DNA of 64,000 nucleotides, taken from Butyrivibrio sp. Su6 (GTDB lineage Bacteria > Bacillota > Clostridia > Lachnospirales > Lachnospiraceae). Shown here piece by piece: positions 40,632-49,516 of the stretch. The translations under genes were made by a program, and so were the position numbers. The stretch lies in the NCBI RefSeq assembly GCF_900108105.1, contig NZ_FNUR01000013.1, forward strand, positions 54,543-118,542, in the 5' to 3' direction. The notes beneath the pieces were generated by a model. It saw only the letters and a list, made by a program, of their open reading frames with translations. It ran no database searches and was not told the DNA's origin. The number at the start of each line of letters is the position of its first letter. The first letter of the stretch is position 1.

Positions 40632-40660
40632 ATATTAACATAAAGACATATGTTATTCAA
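40632..40660 (-). promoter_or_regulatory. tRNA-Arg promoter
   Basis: On the minus strand TTGAAT, 17 bases, TAATAT, with the start point only a few bases before the mature tRNA 5' end. The rest of the 169-base gap to the next gene is AT-rich, and no clear forward promoter stands out in it. Confidence 0.65.
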
Positions 40661-40789
40661 GTGCGTTGACTAAGTATAAAAAGCGTACAAAAAGCGCTTT
40701 ACGGAGCTAATATAGATACGTAAAATATAATATGATATTTTGAACGAGAAAATGGAAAGTCGCATTAGACTAAGATAATCCAATAACTA

Positions 40790-41860
40790 ATGAACATCAG
40801 AAAAAGTAGCATGGATAATAAGAAAAGAGCAAAGAAAATAATAGTATCAATTCTTACAGGAGCAGTAATGCTCCTTATTTCGTCATGTGGAAACAGTAAA
40901 AGACAAGAACAGATAGATTATATCTCTGAAAAATACAGTGTTTCTGAAGAAAATCAGCTTATAGTCTATACTTCCCATAAAGAAGAAGTGTACCTTCCAA
41001 TAATCAGAGAATTTGAGAACAGAACCGGGATATGGGTTGAGGTGCACGCCGGCGGAACAGCAGAAATGATGCAGAAGGCAAAAGAAGCATCTGAAAAAAG
41101 CGAATGTGACGTCATGTTTGGTGGCGGAATAGAAAGCTATGAAGCGCAAAAGGATATCTTTTTACCATATAAAACCAGTGAAGTTCAGTATCTGGACAAG
41201 GCCTATGTATCAGAAGAAGGGGCATGGACTGCGTTTACAGAGCTTCCAATAGTTTTTATCTATAACAGGAAACTGGTATCCTCATCTGAAGCGCCAAGGG
41301 AATGGAAAGATCTTTTTGATGAAAAATGGAAAGGCAAAATTGCCTATGCAGATCTTAATAATTCAGGGACAAGCTTTACCATCATTTCAACGATGGAGCA
41401 GCTTTTCCACGAATCTTACGAAACATTACTTCCAAGGTTTTATGAGCAGCTTGATGGAAATATTCTGAAATCATCAGGAGACATAATACCTGAAGTTTCT
41501 GATGGCGACTGCCTTGTAGGAATAACTCTGGAAGAAACAGCAAAAAAATACATTGAGCTCGGCTATGAGATTTCTATCATATATCCAAACGATGGGACAA
41601 GCGCAGTTCCTGATGGATGTGCTATGTTAAAAAATGCCCCCCACAGCTACAATGCAGGAAAATTCATAGACTTTGTTGTTGGGTATGATACACAGCAATA
41701 TGCCATGGACAATTTTTATAGAAGACCTGTTAGAACAGATGTAGAGCTTACTTCTAGTTATGGATCCATAAAAGAGATTTCATTTGATGTAAAAAAGTCA
41801 GCAGATGAAGAAACAAAAGTTTTTTCACTGTGGAATGAACTCACAAAGAAGGAGGACTGA
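40790..41860 (+). CDS. Solute-binding lipoprotein, likely sensor subunit of the adjacent two-component system
   Basis: A 356-residue lipoprotein; lipobox LLISSC with Cys33 counted from this ATG. A second ATG seven codons on is equally possible, as neither has a clear ribosome site. The body, QLIVYTSHKEEVYLPIIREFENRTGI and VMFGGGIESYEAQ, is the AfuA/FbpA (COG1840) binding-protein fold. It is directly joined to a YesM-type kinase (stop 2 bases before the kinase ATG) and not to a permease. That is the arrangement of HptA in S. aureus and PgtC in Salmonella, which pass the signal of bound organophosphate to their kinase. Sensor role is inferred from this layout. Confidence 0.8.
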   Translation: MNIRKSSMDNKKRAKKIIVSILTGAVMLLISSCGNSKRQEQIDYISEKYSVSEENQLIVYTSHKEEVYLPIIREFENRTGIWVEVHAGGTAEMMQKAKEASEKSECDVMFGGGIESYEAQKDIFLPYKTSEVQYLDKAYVSEEGAWTAFTELPIVFIYNRKLVSSSEAPREWKDLFDEKWKGKIAYADLNNSGTSFTIISTMEQLFHESYETLLPRFYEQLDGNILKSSGDIIPEVSDGDCLVGITLEETAKKYIELGYEISIIYPNDGTSAVPDGCAMLKNAPHSYNAGKFIDFVVGYDTQQYAMDNFYRRPVRTDVELTSSYGSIKEISFDVKKSADEETKVFSLWNELTKKED

Positions 41861-41862
41861 AG

Positions 41863-43569
41863 ATGAATCTGATAAGACAGTCCTTCAAAAGACAGCTCTT
41901 TGCAATACTGATGATAACCACTGTAATACTGGTAATCTGCGGTGGAATCCTTACTATACAGGGATTTCAGGCAAGGCTTACAGCTGATTATGAGAAAAGA
42001 GATATTGAGCAGAGCAGGATAATCAATACAAGACTCATAAATGACCTTGAGCAGGCAGAGCATGCAGTGCAGGAGCTTTCAGAAAATGAAGTTATAATAA
42101 ATGCCATTTCAAGGAAAAGGAACAATTCACTAAGTATTTATTCAGAGCTTTACGCAATTTCAAAGGATATTCGCGATTTTGCTGCTGTGGATATATATCA
42201 GGGAAGCAAGTGCATATTCAGCACTGCAACAAGTTCATTGTCAAAAGAACTGCCATTAAACTATTCAGTGTTAAGAGAAGCGGCAGAGAAAGAAGACAGT
42301 ATCATTTTTTCTCTTGATCCGACATATTCATCAGAAAATGGCGCAGACATCCTCATAGCAAAAGAGATTAATGGAGAAGAAAATCAGGGATTTGTTGTAG
42401 TTAGGATTGAGCAGGAAGAAATAGAGTCAAGATTAAAAGACAGTATTAATGCCAAAGACGGATTTATGCTTACGGACAGATTTTTTAGACCCTATTGCCT
42501 TATTGGAACAGCCAAAGATGGTAAAGCCTTAGCACTTATAAGGAACAACCTCCTCAATAAGATCAGCTATAACAGCAACATAATAGGAAACGTGTACATA
42601 AATGAAGTGGGAGAGACAGGACTTCTCAGCGTTTATATTACACCGCCGGTTCTTGGTGAATCCGCGGTAAAAGTAGGGTATCAGATACTGATATTTGAGG
42701 CAATAATAAGTATATTTATATGTCTTTTGGTGGCCTCAAGGCTGAGCGCATACTTTTCAAAACCAATTAATATATTGTCTTCCGGAATGAAGACCTTTAG
42801 AAAAGGTGACTTCGATACCAAGATTGAGCTCAACAGAGAAGATGAGTTTGAGCAGCTGGCAGTTGGATTTAACAAAATGACCTCGCAGCTTAAGCAGACC
42901 ATAAATGAAAGAGTAAAAGCCGAGCGAACTATAAACGAGACCAGAATACAGATGATGCAGGCCCAGCTAAATCCGCACTTTTTGTATAACACTCTGGATA
43001 CGATAAAATGGGTGGCAAAAGCAAACGGTGTTCCTGAAGTAGCAACAATGTCAGCTTCACTGGCTGGTATACTCAGGACCAGCATATCTGAAAAGCAGTT
43101 CTGCAAGCTGTCAAAAGAGCTGGAACTGATTCAGAATTATTGCGAGATACAAAAGATCCGATTCGATGATAAATTTGACATTACTATAGATGTGCCACAA
43201 GATGTGATGGATGCCATTATTCCTAAACTTATCATGCAGCCGATAGTGGAAAATGCCATTATTCATGGAATGAACGAGACCGAAAACGGGCATATTTATG
43301 TAGCTGCCGTAAGAGATAAAAATGAAGAAAAAGATCTTTTGAAAATATCAATACAGGATGACGGAGTCGGAATCAGTGATGAGATGATGAAGGCACTTAA
43401 CAACGATGATGTGGAGACACTAAAAGGCCATCTTGGGCTTAATAATGTAAATACAATTATCAGATTATATTATGGAAAAGAGTATGGAGTAATGGCAGTA
43501 AGACCGTCAGAGGGAGGCACTGTAATGATCATTACGCTTCCATATTCTGAAAAAGAACCGGAGCAATAA
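41863..43569 (+). CDS. YesM-type sensor histidine kinase
   Basis: A 568-residue membrane kinase. Helix 1 (12-33) and helix 2 (273-295) flank an extracellular sensor domain of about 240 residues; HAMP follows (296-348). The phospho-accepting His is in QLNPHFLYNTLD (His372) of the His_kinase type (PF06580), then QPIVENAIIHGM and DDGVGIS form the ATP site. AGGAGG lies in the end of the lipoprotein gene. It probably reads ligand through the lipoprotein just upstream and phosphorylates the next gene's product. Confidence 0.92.
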   Translation: MNLIRQSFKRQLFAILMITTVILVICGGILTIQGFQARLTADYEKRDIEQSRIINTRLINDLEQAEHAVQELSENEVIINAISRKRNNSLSIYSELYAISKDIRDFAAVDIYQGSKCIFSTATSSLSKELPLNYSVLREAAEKEDSIIFSLDPTYSSENGADILIAKEINGEENQGFVVVRIEQEEIESRLKDSINAKDGFMLTDRFFRPYCLIGTAKDGKALALIRNNLLNKISYNSNIIGNVYINEVGETGLLSVYITPPVLGESAVKVGYQILIFEAIISIFICLLVASRLSAYFSKPINILSSGMKTFRKGDFDTKIELNREDEFEQLAVGFNKMTSQLKQTINERVKAERTINETRIQMMQAQLNPHFLYNTLDTIKWVAKANGVPEVATMSASLAGILRTSISEKQFCKLSKELELIQNYCEIQKIRFDDKFDITIDVPQDVMDAIIPKLIMQPIVENAIIHGMNETENGHIYVAAVRDKNEEKDLLKISIQDDGVGISDEMMKALNNDDVETLKGHLGLNNVNTIIRLYYGKEYGVMAVRPSEGGTVMIITLPYSEKEPEQ

Positions 43570-43571
43570 AA

Positions 43572-44336
43572 ATGACAAAAGTACTCATTGTAGATGATGA
43601 AAAATATGTGCGTATGGGAATAAAAGCAGAGACAGACTGGACGCTGATAGGATGCGAAGTAGTGGGCGAAGCTGCTAATGGAGTAGAAGCCCTTGAAGTA
43701 GCAGAGAATACAAAGCCTGACCTCGTCATCTCAGATATCAGAATGCCCAAAATGGACGGAATAGAGCTGGCAGAAAAGCTGATTGATAAGTATCCCGGGA
43801 TAAAAGTTGTTTTCCTAACTGCCTATAACGAATTTGAATATGCCAGAAAAGCAATAAGGATTGGAGTATCTGACTATATTTTGAAACCCTTTCAGGATGG
43901 CGAACTTGAGGGAGTGATCCAGAGGCTTTTGCATCTGCATCCAAATCTTCCGGCAAAAGAAACAGAGCTTGAAAATGAGCTCATTTCACTAAAAGGGAAG
44001 GATGAAATTGCTAACAGGTACGTACAGTCAGCTATCGAATACATTGAAAAGAACTACTCAGATACGAACTTTAGTGTTGGAAAACTGGCAGAATCCTTAA
44101 GCGTAAGCGAAGGCCATATAAGCAGGCTTTTTAAATCTGAAACGGATAACAGTATAAATAACTATCTGACAAAGTACAGAATAAAAAAAGCAATGGACTA
44201 CTTAAAAGATATAAACATCAAAGTATATGAAGTTGCTGAGAAAGTAGGGTATCAGGATATAGCTTATTTTTCTAATACATTCAAGAAACTGACAGGCAAG
44301 AACCCCTCTGATTATCAGGCAAAGGGACTTCAGTAA
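43572..44336 (+). CDS. AraC-type response regulator (YesN-like)
   Basis: A 254-residue regulator. The receiver domain has acidic pocket DDE (8-10), phospho-acceptor Asp55 in ISDIRMPKMDGIEL, Thr in FLTAYNEFEYA and Lys in LKPF. Residues 150-254 are two helix-turn-helix units of AraC type (FSVGKLAESLSVSEGHISRLF and YEVAEKVGYQDIAYFSNTFKK). It starts 2 bases after the kinase stop. Its likely target is the transporter operon that follows. Confidence 0.94.
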   Translation: MTKVLIVDDEKYVRMGIKAETDWTLIGCEVVGEAANGVEALEVAENTKPDLVISDIRMPKMDGIELAEKLIDKYPGIKVVFLTAYNEFEYARKAIRIGVSDYILKPFQDGELEGVIQRLLHLHPNLPAKETELENELISLKGKDEIANRYVQSAIEYIEKNYSDTNFSVGKLAESLSVSEGHISRLFKSETDNSINNYLTKYRIKKAMDYLKDINIKVYEVAEKVGYQDIAYFSNTFKKLTGKNPSDYQAKGLQ

Positions 44337-44400
44337 AACATATCAAAATATTACAAAAAATATCAGAATTGTCTTCTCAAAAAATTTATAAACAAATCAT

Positions 44401-44450
44401 AAACTGTAATTACAAGCAAAGAACTGCCCGTAATTACAGTTTTTCTTTTT
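44401..44450 (+). terminator. Terminator or attenuator ahead of the transporter operon
   Basis: A 13-bp perfect stem (AAACTGTAATTAC / GTAATTACAGTTT), 16-base loop and TTCTTTTT. Only 30 bases separate it from the next start codon, too few for a promoter plus the AGGAGG site. So transporter transcripts must start upstream and read through it, or start within it. Confidence 0.85.
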
Positions 44451-44480
44451 ATCGGGCTAATGTAAAAAGGAGGAAACGAA

Positions 44481-45899
44481 GTGAAAAAGAAGGTATTATC
44501 AACAATCTTAGCATTCTCAATGGTTGTATCAGCCCTTGCAGGATGCGGAAGCGCAGCATCGGGAACAACAGAAACAACTACAGACACACAGACTTCCGGA
44601 GAAACACAGACTCAGACACAGGAAGCAGCTCCTGCGGAGACACAGGCAGAGCCGGCAGCTGAGCTCACAGGAATTGATGCTATCATCGCTGAAGCAGAAA
44701 CAATGACAATGGAAGAGCTTGCTGCAAAAGCCATTGAAGAATCAAACGGAAAGACATTCTATGGCGTTGGTAACTCCAGCCGTGGTAAGTCAGCACTTCC
44801 AGTATTTATCGAGTATTTACAGTCAATTGATCCATCATATTCCATGGAATTTGAATGGCAACAGCCAAAGAACAACAAGATCTTTGAGCAGCTTACATCT
44901 GATTCACTTAAGAGCGAAGGCACATTTGCAATGACTCTTATCCAGGATGGAAATCAGATCCAGACAAAGATGGTGGATACAGATATCTTAAAGACATTCG
45001 TACCTAAGGAATGGGCAGAAGCAAACGGAACAACTCCTGATGCTTTCTCAGGATTCCTTCCACTTCAGACACTTAATAAAGTATTCATGTACAACAACAC
45101 AGGAAGCGCAACATTTACTAACTGTTGGGACTTTGTATATGAGGGTTCACATCCACTTTTCATGGGTGTTGATTCAGAAATCGTAGGAAAGAACTTCCTT
45201 ATGATGCTCACAGAAGATAAGTATGCAACATGGCTTAAGGAAGCATATGACAAGCTTGATGATACAAAGAAAGCTTACTTTGAGCCTGTTATCAAAGAGA
45301 TGCAGGCAGATGCCAGCGACCTTGGTCTTGGAGCAAATGGAGCATATGCTCTTGCATGGATTAAGCTCTGGGTTAACAACTACAACGAGCAGACTGATGA
45401 CGGCCCTATCTGCAACACTCTTGTAGATGCTTCAGCTACAGATCAGTCAGGATTGTTAGTTTATTCAAAGCTTCGTTCAGTTGAAGAGTCAGCTACAGTA
45501 TCAGTAAATAACATCAACGTTGCTGCATATCAGGACGGCTACACAGGAATTGGCGGATATGGATATTGCCATTACCTCTTCCTTACAAAGAACAGCCCAC
45601 TTCCTTGGACAGCATGTGCATTCATCGCATTCATGACATGTACTGAGGCAGGTTTTGAGCCATGGGGCAAAGACATGGGTGGCTATTCAGCAAATCCTAA
45701 TGTTGCAAAAGAAATCGAAGAGAAATTCCAGCATTCAAATGGTGGCGGAGATGAATTCCCAGCTAAGAATGACAGAGGATATGACTGGTGGACAACCACA
45801 GGAGAACTCGTTCTTGAAGATCCTGCATACTGCTCAGATGTTTCATTTACAGTAGGTAGCTGGATCGACGTTCTTGATCACTACGCACCAGGCGAATAA
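44481..45899 (+). CDS. ABC transporter solute-binding lipoprotein (AfuA/FbpA-like)
   Basis: A 472-residue lipoprotein starting at GTG with AAGGAGG 7 bases ahead. The lipobox is ALAGC (Cys22), followed by a Thr/Gln/Glu-rich linker to about residue 65. The mature domain begins around GKTFYGVGNSSRGKSALPVF and ends in SDVSFTVGSWIDVLDHY; it is larger than usual COG1840 proteins and rich in aromatic residues. It is the binding protein of the importer encoded by the next two genes. A stem-loop just after the stop would keep its mRNA more abundant than that of the permease. Substrate is not known; phosphorylated sugars or ferric complexes are candidates. Confidence 0.85.
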   Translation: MKKKVLSTILAFSMVVSALAGCGSAASGTTETTTDTQTSGETQTQTQEAAPAETQAEPAAELTGIDAIIAEAETMTMEELAAKAIEESNGKTFYGVGNSSRGKSALPVFIEYLQSIDPSYSMEFEWQQPKNNKIFEQLTSDSLKSEGTFAMTLIQDGNQIQTKMVDTDILKTFVPKEWAEANGTTPDAFSGFLPLQTLNKVFMYNNTGSATFTNCWDFVYEGSHPLFMGVDSEIVGKNFLMMLTEDKYATWLKEAYDKLDDTKKAYFEPVIKEMQADASDLGLGANGAYALAWIKLWVNNYNEQTDDGPICNTLVDASATDQSGLLVYSKLRSVEESATVSVNNINVAAYQDGYTGIGGYGYCHYLFLTKNSPLPWTACAFIAFMTCTEAGFEPWGKDMGGYSANPNVAKEIEEKFQHSNGGGDEFPAKNDRGYDWWTTTGELVLEDPAYCSDVSFTVGSWIDVLDHYAPGE

Positions 45900-45917
45900 G
45901 AATAATACAGGTGACGA

Positions 45918-45960
45918 AAGTACAGATGCGTTCATGCTTGCATGAAACGCATTTGTACTT
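45918..45960 (+). promoter_or_regulatory. Intercistronic stem-loop after the binding-protein gene
   Basis: AAGTACAGATGCGTTCATG pairs with CATGAAACGCATTTGTACTT (one mismatch, one bulge) around a 4-base loop. Only three T follow, so it is more likely an mRNA-stabilising or partial termination hairpin than a full terminator. Confidence 0.65.
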
Positions 45961-46002
45961 TACACCACCGATATATTGGATGATTTAGAAAGGAATGCAA
46001 AA

Positions 46003-47829
46003 ATGGAGGCAATCGCAAAACCAGACAAAAGTGCGATTTTTAAAAATAAGGTAAAGACATGGTTTTCCCAACCTCAGAACATAATACTTTTGCTGTTTGG
46101 GATTGTTCTTACCTTTAGTACTGTCGCACCAATCGTTGCAATAGTAAAAGACACTTTTGCTATTCATCCCGGTACAATAGATCAGCATCTTACCGGCAGA
46201 ACAACGGGATATACAGTAGTAAACTATATAGATCTTTTTACCAGCAGACTTGCTGTAACTAATCTCTGGAAACCATTATTAAATACAATCATCTTATCTG
46301 TACTTACATGTTTCATATCAATACTGTTCGGTGGACTCTTCGCGTTTTTGGTAACCAGAACAGATATGAAATTTAAAAAGTATTTAAGTTCAATCTTTAT
46401 TTTCCCATACATCATGCCACAGTGGACTTTGGCTGTTGTGTGGCAGCACATGTTTTATTCAAATAAAGTTACCGGAACATCAGATGGACTTCTTGCAGCA
46501 ATATTCCATATTTATTTTCCTCACTGGTGGTGCCAGGGTGTATTTCCAAGTGCAGTAGTTCTTGGCCTTCACTACGCACCCTTTGCTTACATTTTGATAG
46601 GCGGAATATTTAAGAATATGGATGCGAATCTTGAAGAAGCAGCAACAATTCTTGATACTCCCAAGTGGAAGATCATGTTCAAGGTAACACTTCCAATGAT
46701 CAAACCAGCCATTCTTTCAACTATCCTTTTAGTATTTGGAAGTGCAATGGGAAGTTACCCGGTACCTCATTACCTGAGCCTTACAACACTTTCTACCAAG
46801 TACATCTCAATGAACAGCAAATACACCGGTGAAGCCAGTATCCTTGCAATCATCATGATGGTATTTGGAGTGCTCATTTTAGGCCTAAACCAGATGAGTT
46901 TAAAGAGCAGGAAAAATTACACAACAGTTACGGGTAAATCAGGACAGCTCACCAAGCTAACAATTGGAAAGATTGGAAAATATCTTGTAGGAATAATCTT
47001 TATAATAATCACATTCTTTACGAGCATATGGCCAATAGTTCTTTTTGCCCTGGAAACATTCCTTCCAAACCCAGGAGATTACAGCTTCCTGTACACAGGA
47101 AACCTGGCACACCTCACAACAAAGTGGTGGGTAACTAACGAAAACATTACAGAAAACGGCATGTATGGACAGTCCGGAATCCTTTACAACAAGACCATAT
47201 GGCATGCGTTCTTTGGAACACTGTTCCTGGCAGTTGTATGCGCACTTATTGCAGGAACCATCGGAACTCTCATCGGTTATGCCGTTGCTAAAAAGAGAAG
47301 AAATAAGTGGGCAAACTACGTGAACAACGTTGCATTTCTCCCATATCTTATGCCTTCTATCGCAGTTGGAGCAGCATTCTTTATCCTGTTTTCCAACGAG
47401 CACATAAATCTGTTTAACACATATACACTTCTGATAATTGCAGGTGTAGTAAAATACATACCATTTGCTTCAAGAAGCTCCCTTAATTCCATGCTTCAGA
47501 TAAGCAACGAGCTGGAAGAGGCGGCAATTATCATGAACACACCATGGATAAAGAGAATGACAAGGATCATCATTCCAATTCAGAAGTCATCAATTATCAG
47601 CGGATATCTTCTTCCGTTTATGACATGTCTTCGTGAATTATCCCTGTTCCTTCTTCTTTGTACACAGGGATTCATCCTTTCAACAACACTTGATTATTTT
47701 GATGAGATGGGACTTTATGCATTCTCAAGCGCAATAAATCTGATACTTATCGTTACAATTCTTGTGTTTAATACATTAGTAAACAAGCTCACAGGCGCCA
47801 GCCTTGACAGCGGCATAGGAGGAAAGTGA
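46003..47829 (+). CDS. ABC transporter permease, two fused permease domains (FbpB/AfuB-like)
   Basis: A 608-residue membrane protein with about twelve helices. Each half holds an ABC permease coupling loop: EEAATILDTPKWKIMFKVTLP in the first, EEAAIIMNTPWIKRMTRIIIP in the second. Fused double permeases are typical of ferric iron and sugar-phosphate importers of the Fbp/Afu family. The ATG is chosen because AAGGA lies 8 bases ahead; a TTG nine codons earlier has none. Its stop is 2 bases from the ATPase ATG. Confidence 0.9.
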   Translation: MEAIAKPDKSAIFKNKVKTWFSQPQNIILLLFGIVLTFSTVAPIVAIVKDTFAIHPGTIDQHLTGRTTGYTVVNYIDLFTSRLAVTNLWKPLLNTIILSVLTCFISILFGGLFAFLVTRTDMKFKKYLSSIFIFPYIMPQWTLAVVWQHMFYSNKVTGTSDGLLAAIFHIYFPHWWCQGVFPSAVVLGLHYAPFAYILIGGIFKNMDANLEEAATILDTPKWKIMFKVTLPMIKPAILSTILLVFGSAMGSYPVPHYLSLTTLSTKYISMNSKYTGEASILAIIMMVFGVLILGLNQMSLKSRKNYTTVTGKSGQLTKLTIGKIGKYLVGIIFIIITFFTSIWPIVLFALETFLPNPGDYSFLYTGNLAHLTTKWWVTNENITENGMYGQSGILYNKTIWHAFFGTLFLAVVCALIAGTIGTLIGYAVAKKRRNKWANYVNNVAFLPYLMPSIAVGAAFFILFSNEHINLFNTYTLLIIAGVVKYIPFASRSSLNSMLQISNELEEAAIIMNTPWIKRMTRIIIPIQKSSIISGYLLPFMTCLRELSLFLLLCTQGFILSTTLDYFDEMGLYAFSSAINLILIVTILVFNTLVNKLTGASLDSGIGGK

Positions 47830-47831
47830 TC

Positions 47832-49481
47832 ATGCCAGAAATAGTTTTAGAAAACATAACAAAGCGTTGGGGTAAATTCTTTGGCGTTGATAACGTAAGC
47901 CTCAATATTCCCAATAATTCTTTTATCACACTCTTAGGACCTTCAGGATGTGGAAAGACAACAATCCTTCGAATGATCGCAGGACTTGAGACACCTACTG
48001 AAGGCAGGATCACAATCGGTGATAAAGTTGTATTTGATTCAAATGCAGGAATCAATGTGCCAGCCAACAAGAGACGAGTAGGCTTTCTTTTTCAGAACTA
48101 TGCGTTATGGCCTAACATGACAGTTTATGAAAATATCTCTTTTGGCCTTAAGAACATTCATGAAGAAATGCCTGTTTTAGATGTTGAGGCAAAAAGAGCC
48201 GGAGACATAATAAGAGCTCTTCAGAATGGCACAAAGATAAAAGAAATTGTAGAAGAGTGCCGCGACAAAAATGGAAAGCTCGATGAAAACAAGGCATATG
48301 TAAAGCTTATTGATAACTACAGCCTTTCAATCTATACGGCAAAAGAACTGTTTGCACTTGGAATCCATCAGTCACAGGATCCTGATACACAGGCTAAGGC
48401 AAAAGCTACTGAGTATGAGGCAAAACTTTCAGAGATAAAAGAGAAGCTGAAAAGTGAAGGTAAAGAGCTCAACGAAAAGTTCCAGGTTACAAAAGATGGA
48501 AATGTAGTCATTGAAAATAGAAAGCTTACAAAAGAAGAAATAGATTCGAGAGTAAGAGCCTGCTCAAGAATAGTTAAGATCGGAATGTTCATGGACAGAT
48601 ATCCGGCAGAACTTTCCGGTGGACAGCAGCAGAGAGTTGCAATAGCGAGGACTCTGGCTCCGGAGCCACAGGTTCTTTTCATGGATGAGCCTCTGTCAAA
48701 CCTTGATGCCAAGCTCCGCCTGGAGATGAGATATGAGCTGCAAAGACTCCATGTGGAAACAGGTAGCACATTTGTCTATGTTACTCATGATCAGATGGAA
48801 GCTATGACCCTTGCTACAAGAATATGCCTTGTAAGTAACGGTGTCCTACAGCAGTATGCAGCACCTCTCGATGTTTATAACAGACCTGCAAATCTCTTTG
48901 TAGCAGATTTCGTTGGTAATCCTTCAATGAACTTTGTGGATGGAAAAGGAAAGCAGCAGGAGGATGGCAGTGTTGTCCTTGATATTTTAGGAGAGCACAA
49001 GGCAAAATTTGTTCCAAATGAAAAGATTCTCTTATCTGACTGGAGAGCAGCAAGGGATAAAGAAGATGCTGATAAGCAGGAGTTTGAGCGCCAGAGACTT
49101 ATGAAGAAAGGCGCTGTTGAAAAGAGCAACAAGGATGAAGTTTTCAAATACCATGTTCAAAAGGTGGAGGAGCAGGACGAGAGTATCATGGACGAACCTG
49201 TTATTACAGATGAAGATTTTGTTCTTGGAATCAGACCGGAAGCAATTGATATCGAGCCAAGCGGAAAGATAAATACCAAGATATATGGTGCGATGCCTAC
49301 AGGTATGGAATCTACCTTAAAGCTCAGAGTAGGAGAATTCCTTCTGACTAGCGTTATCTTCGGTAATTCAATTTATCTGATCGGACAGGATGCCAATATT
49401 GATATTAAGGGAAATGACATTCTTTTATTTGACAGAAAGTCAGGAAAACTTATTACAGCAGGAACATTAGAAATAATGTAA
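47832..49481 (+). CDS. ABC transporter ATPase with large insertions (FbpC/AfuC-like)
   Basis: A 549-residue ATPase, far longer than the roughly 350 residues of relatives. Walker A GPSGCGKTT (36-44), Q-loop FQNYALWP (Gln88), signature LSGGQQQR (261-268), Walker B VLFMDEP and His319 are intact. About 125 residues, rich in Lys/Glu and probably helical, are inserted between the Q-loop and the signature (about 108-234). A second insert of about 70 charged residues interrupts the C-terminal TOBE domain (about 400-470). AGGAGG lies 8 bases before the ATG; a GTG two codons earlier is less likely. It powers the importer. Confidence 0.9.
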   Translation: MPEIVLENITKRWGKFFGVDNVSLNIPNNSFITLLGPSGCGKTTILRMIAGLETPTEGRITIGDKVVFDSNAGINVPANKRRVGFLFQNYALWPNMTVYENISFGLKNIHEEMPVLDVEAKRAGDIIRALQNGTKIKEIVEECRDKNGKLDENKAYVKLIDNYSLSIYTAKELFALGIHQSQDPDTQAKAKATEYEAKLSEIKEKLKSEGKELNEKFQVTKDGNVVIENRKLTKEEIDSRVRACSRIVKIGMFMDRYPAELSGGQQQRVAIARTLAPEPQVLFMDEPLSNLDAKLRLEMRYELQRLHVETGSTFVYVTHDQMEAMTLATRICLVSNGVLQQYAAPLDVYNRPANLFVADFVGNPSMNFVDGKGKQQEDGSVVLDILGEHKAKFVPNEKILLSDWRAARDKEDADKQEFERQRLMKKGAVEKSNKDEVFKYHVQKVEEQDESIMDEPVITDEDFVLGIRPEAIDIEPSGKINTKIYGAMPTGMESTLKLRVGEFLLTSVIFGNSIYLIGQDANIDIKGNDILLFDRKSGKLITAGTLEIM

Positions 49482-49487
49482 TATCAA

Positions 49488-49516
49488 AAGACCTCTCGTA
49501 TGGCGCGGGAGGTCTT
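49488..49516. terminator. Bidirectional terminator
   Basis: A 12-bp stem with G-U pairs around a 5-base loop (AAGACCTC / GAGGTCTT outer part). On minus it is followed by TTG and an AT-rich run, on plus by ATCTTG. It serves the convergent ATPase and GGDEF genes. Confidence 0.7.

Noticed and set aside
40790..45899. Duplicate binding proteins as one gene family copy
   Set aside because: The lipoproteins at 40790 and 44481 differ in length, signal and sequence; one joins a kinase, the other a permease, so they are distinct components.
46957..47403. 148-codon open frame on minus inside the double permease gene
   Set aside because: Opposite strand of a clear membrane protein gene, Cys-rich from reversed codons, no start signal.
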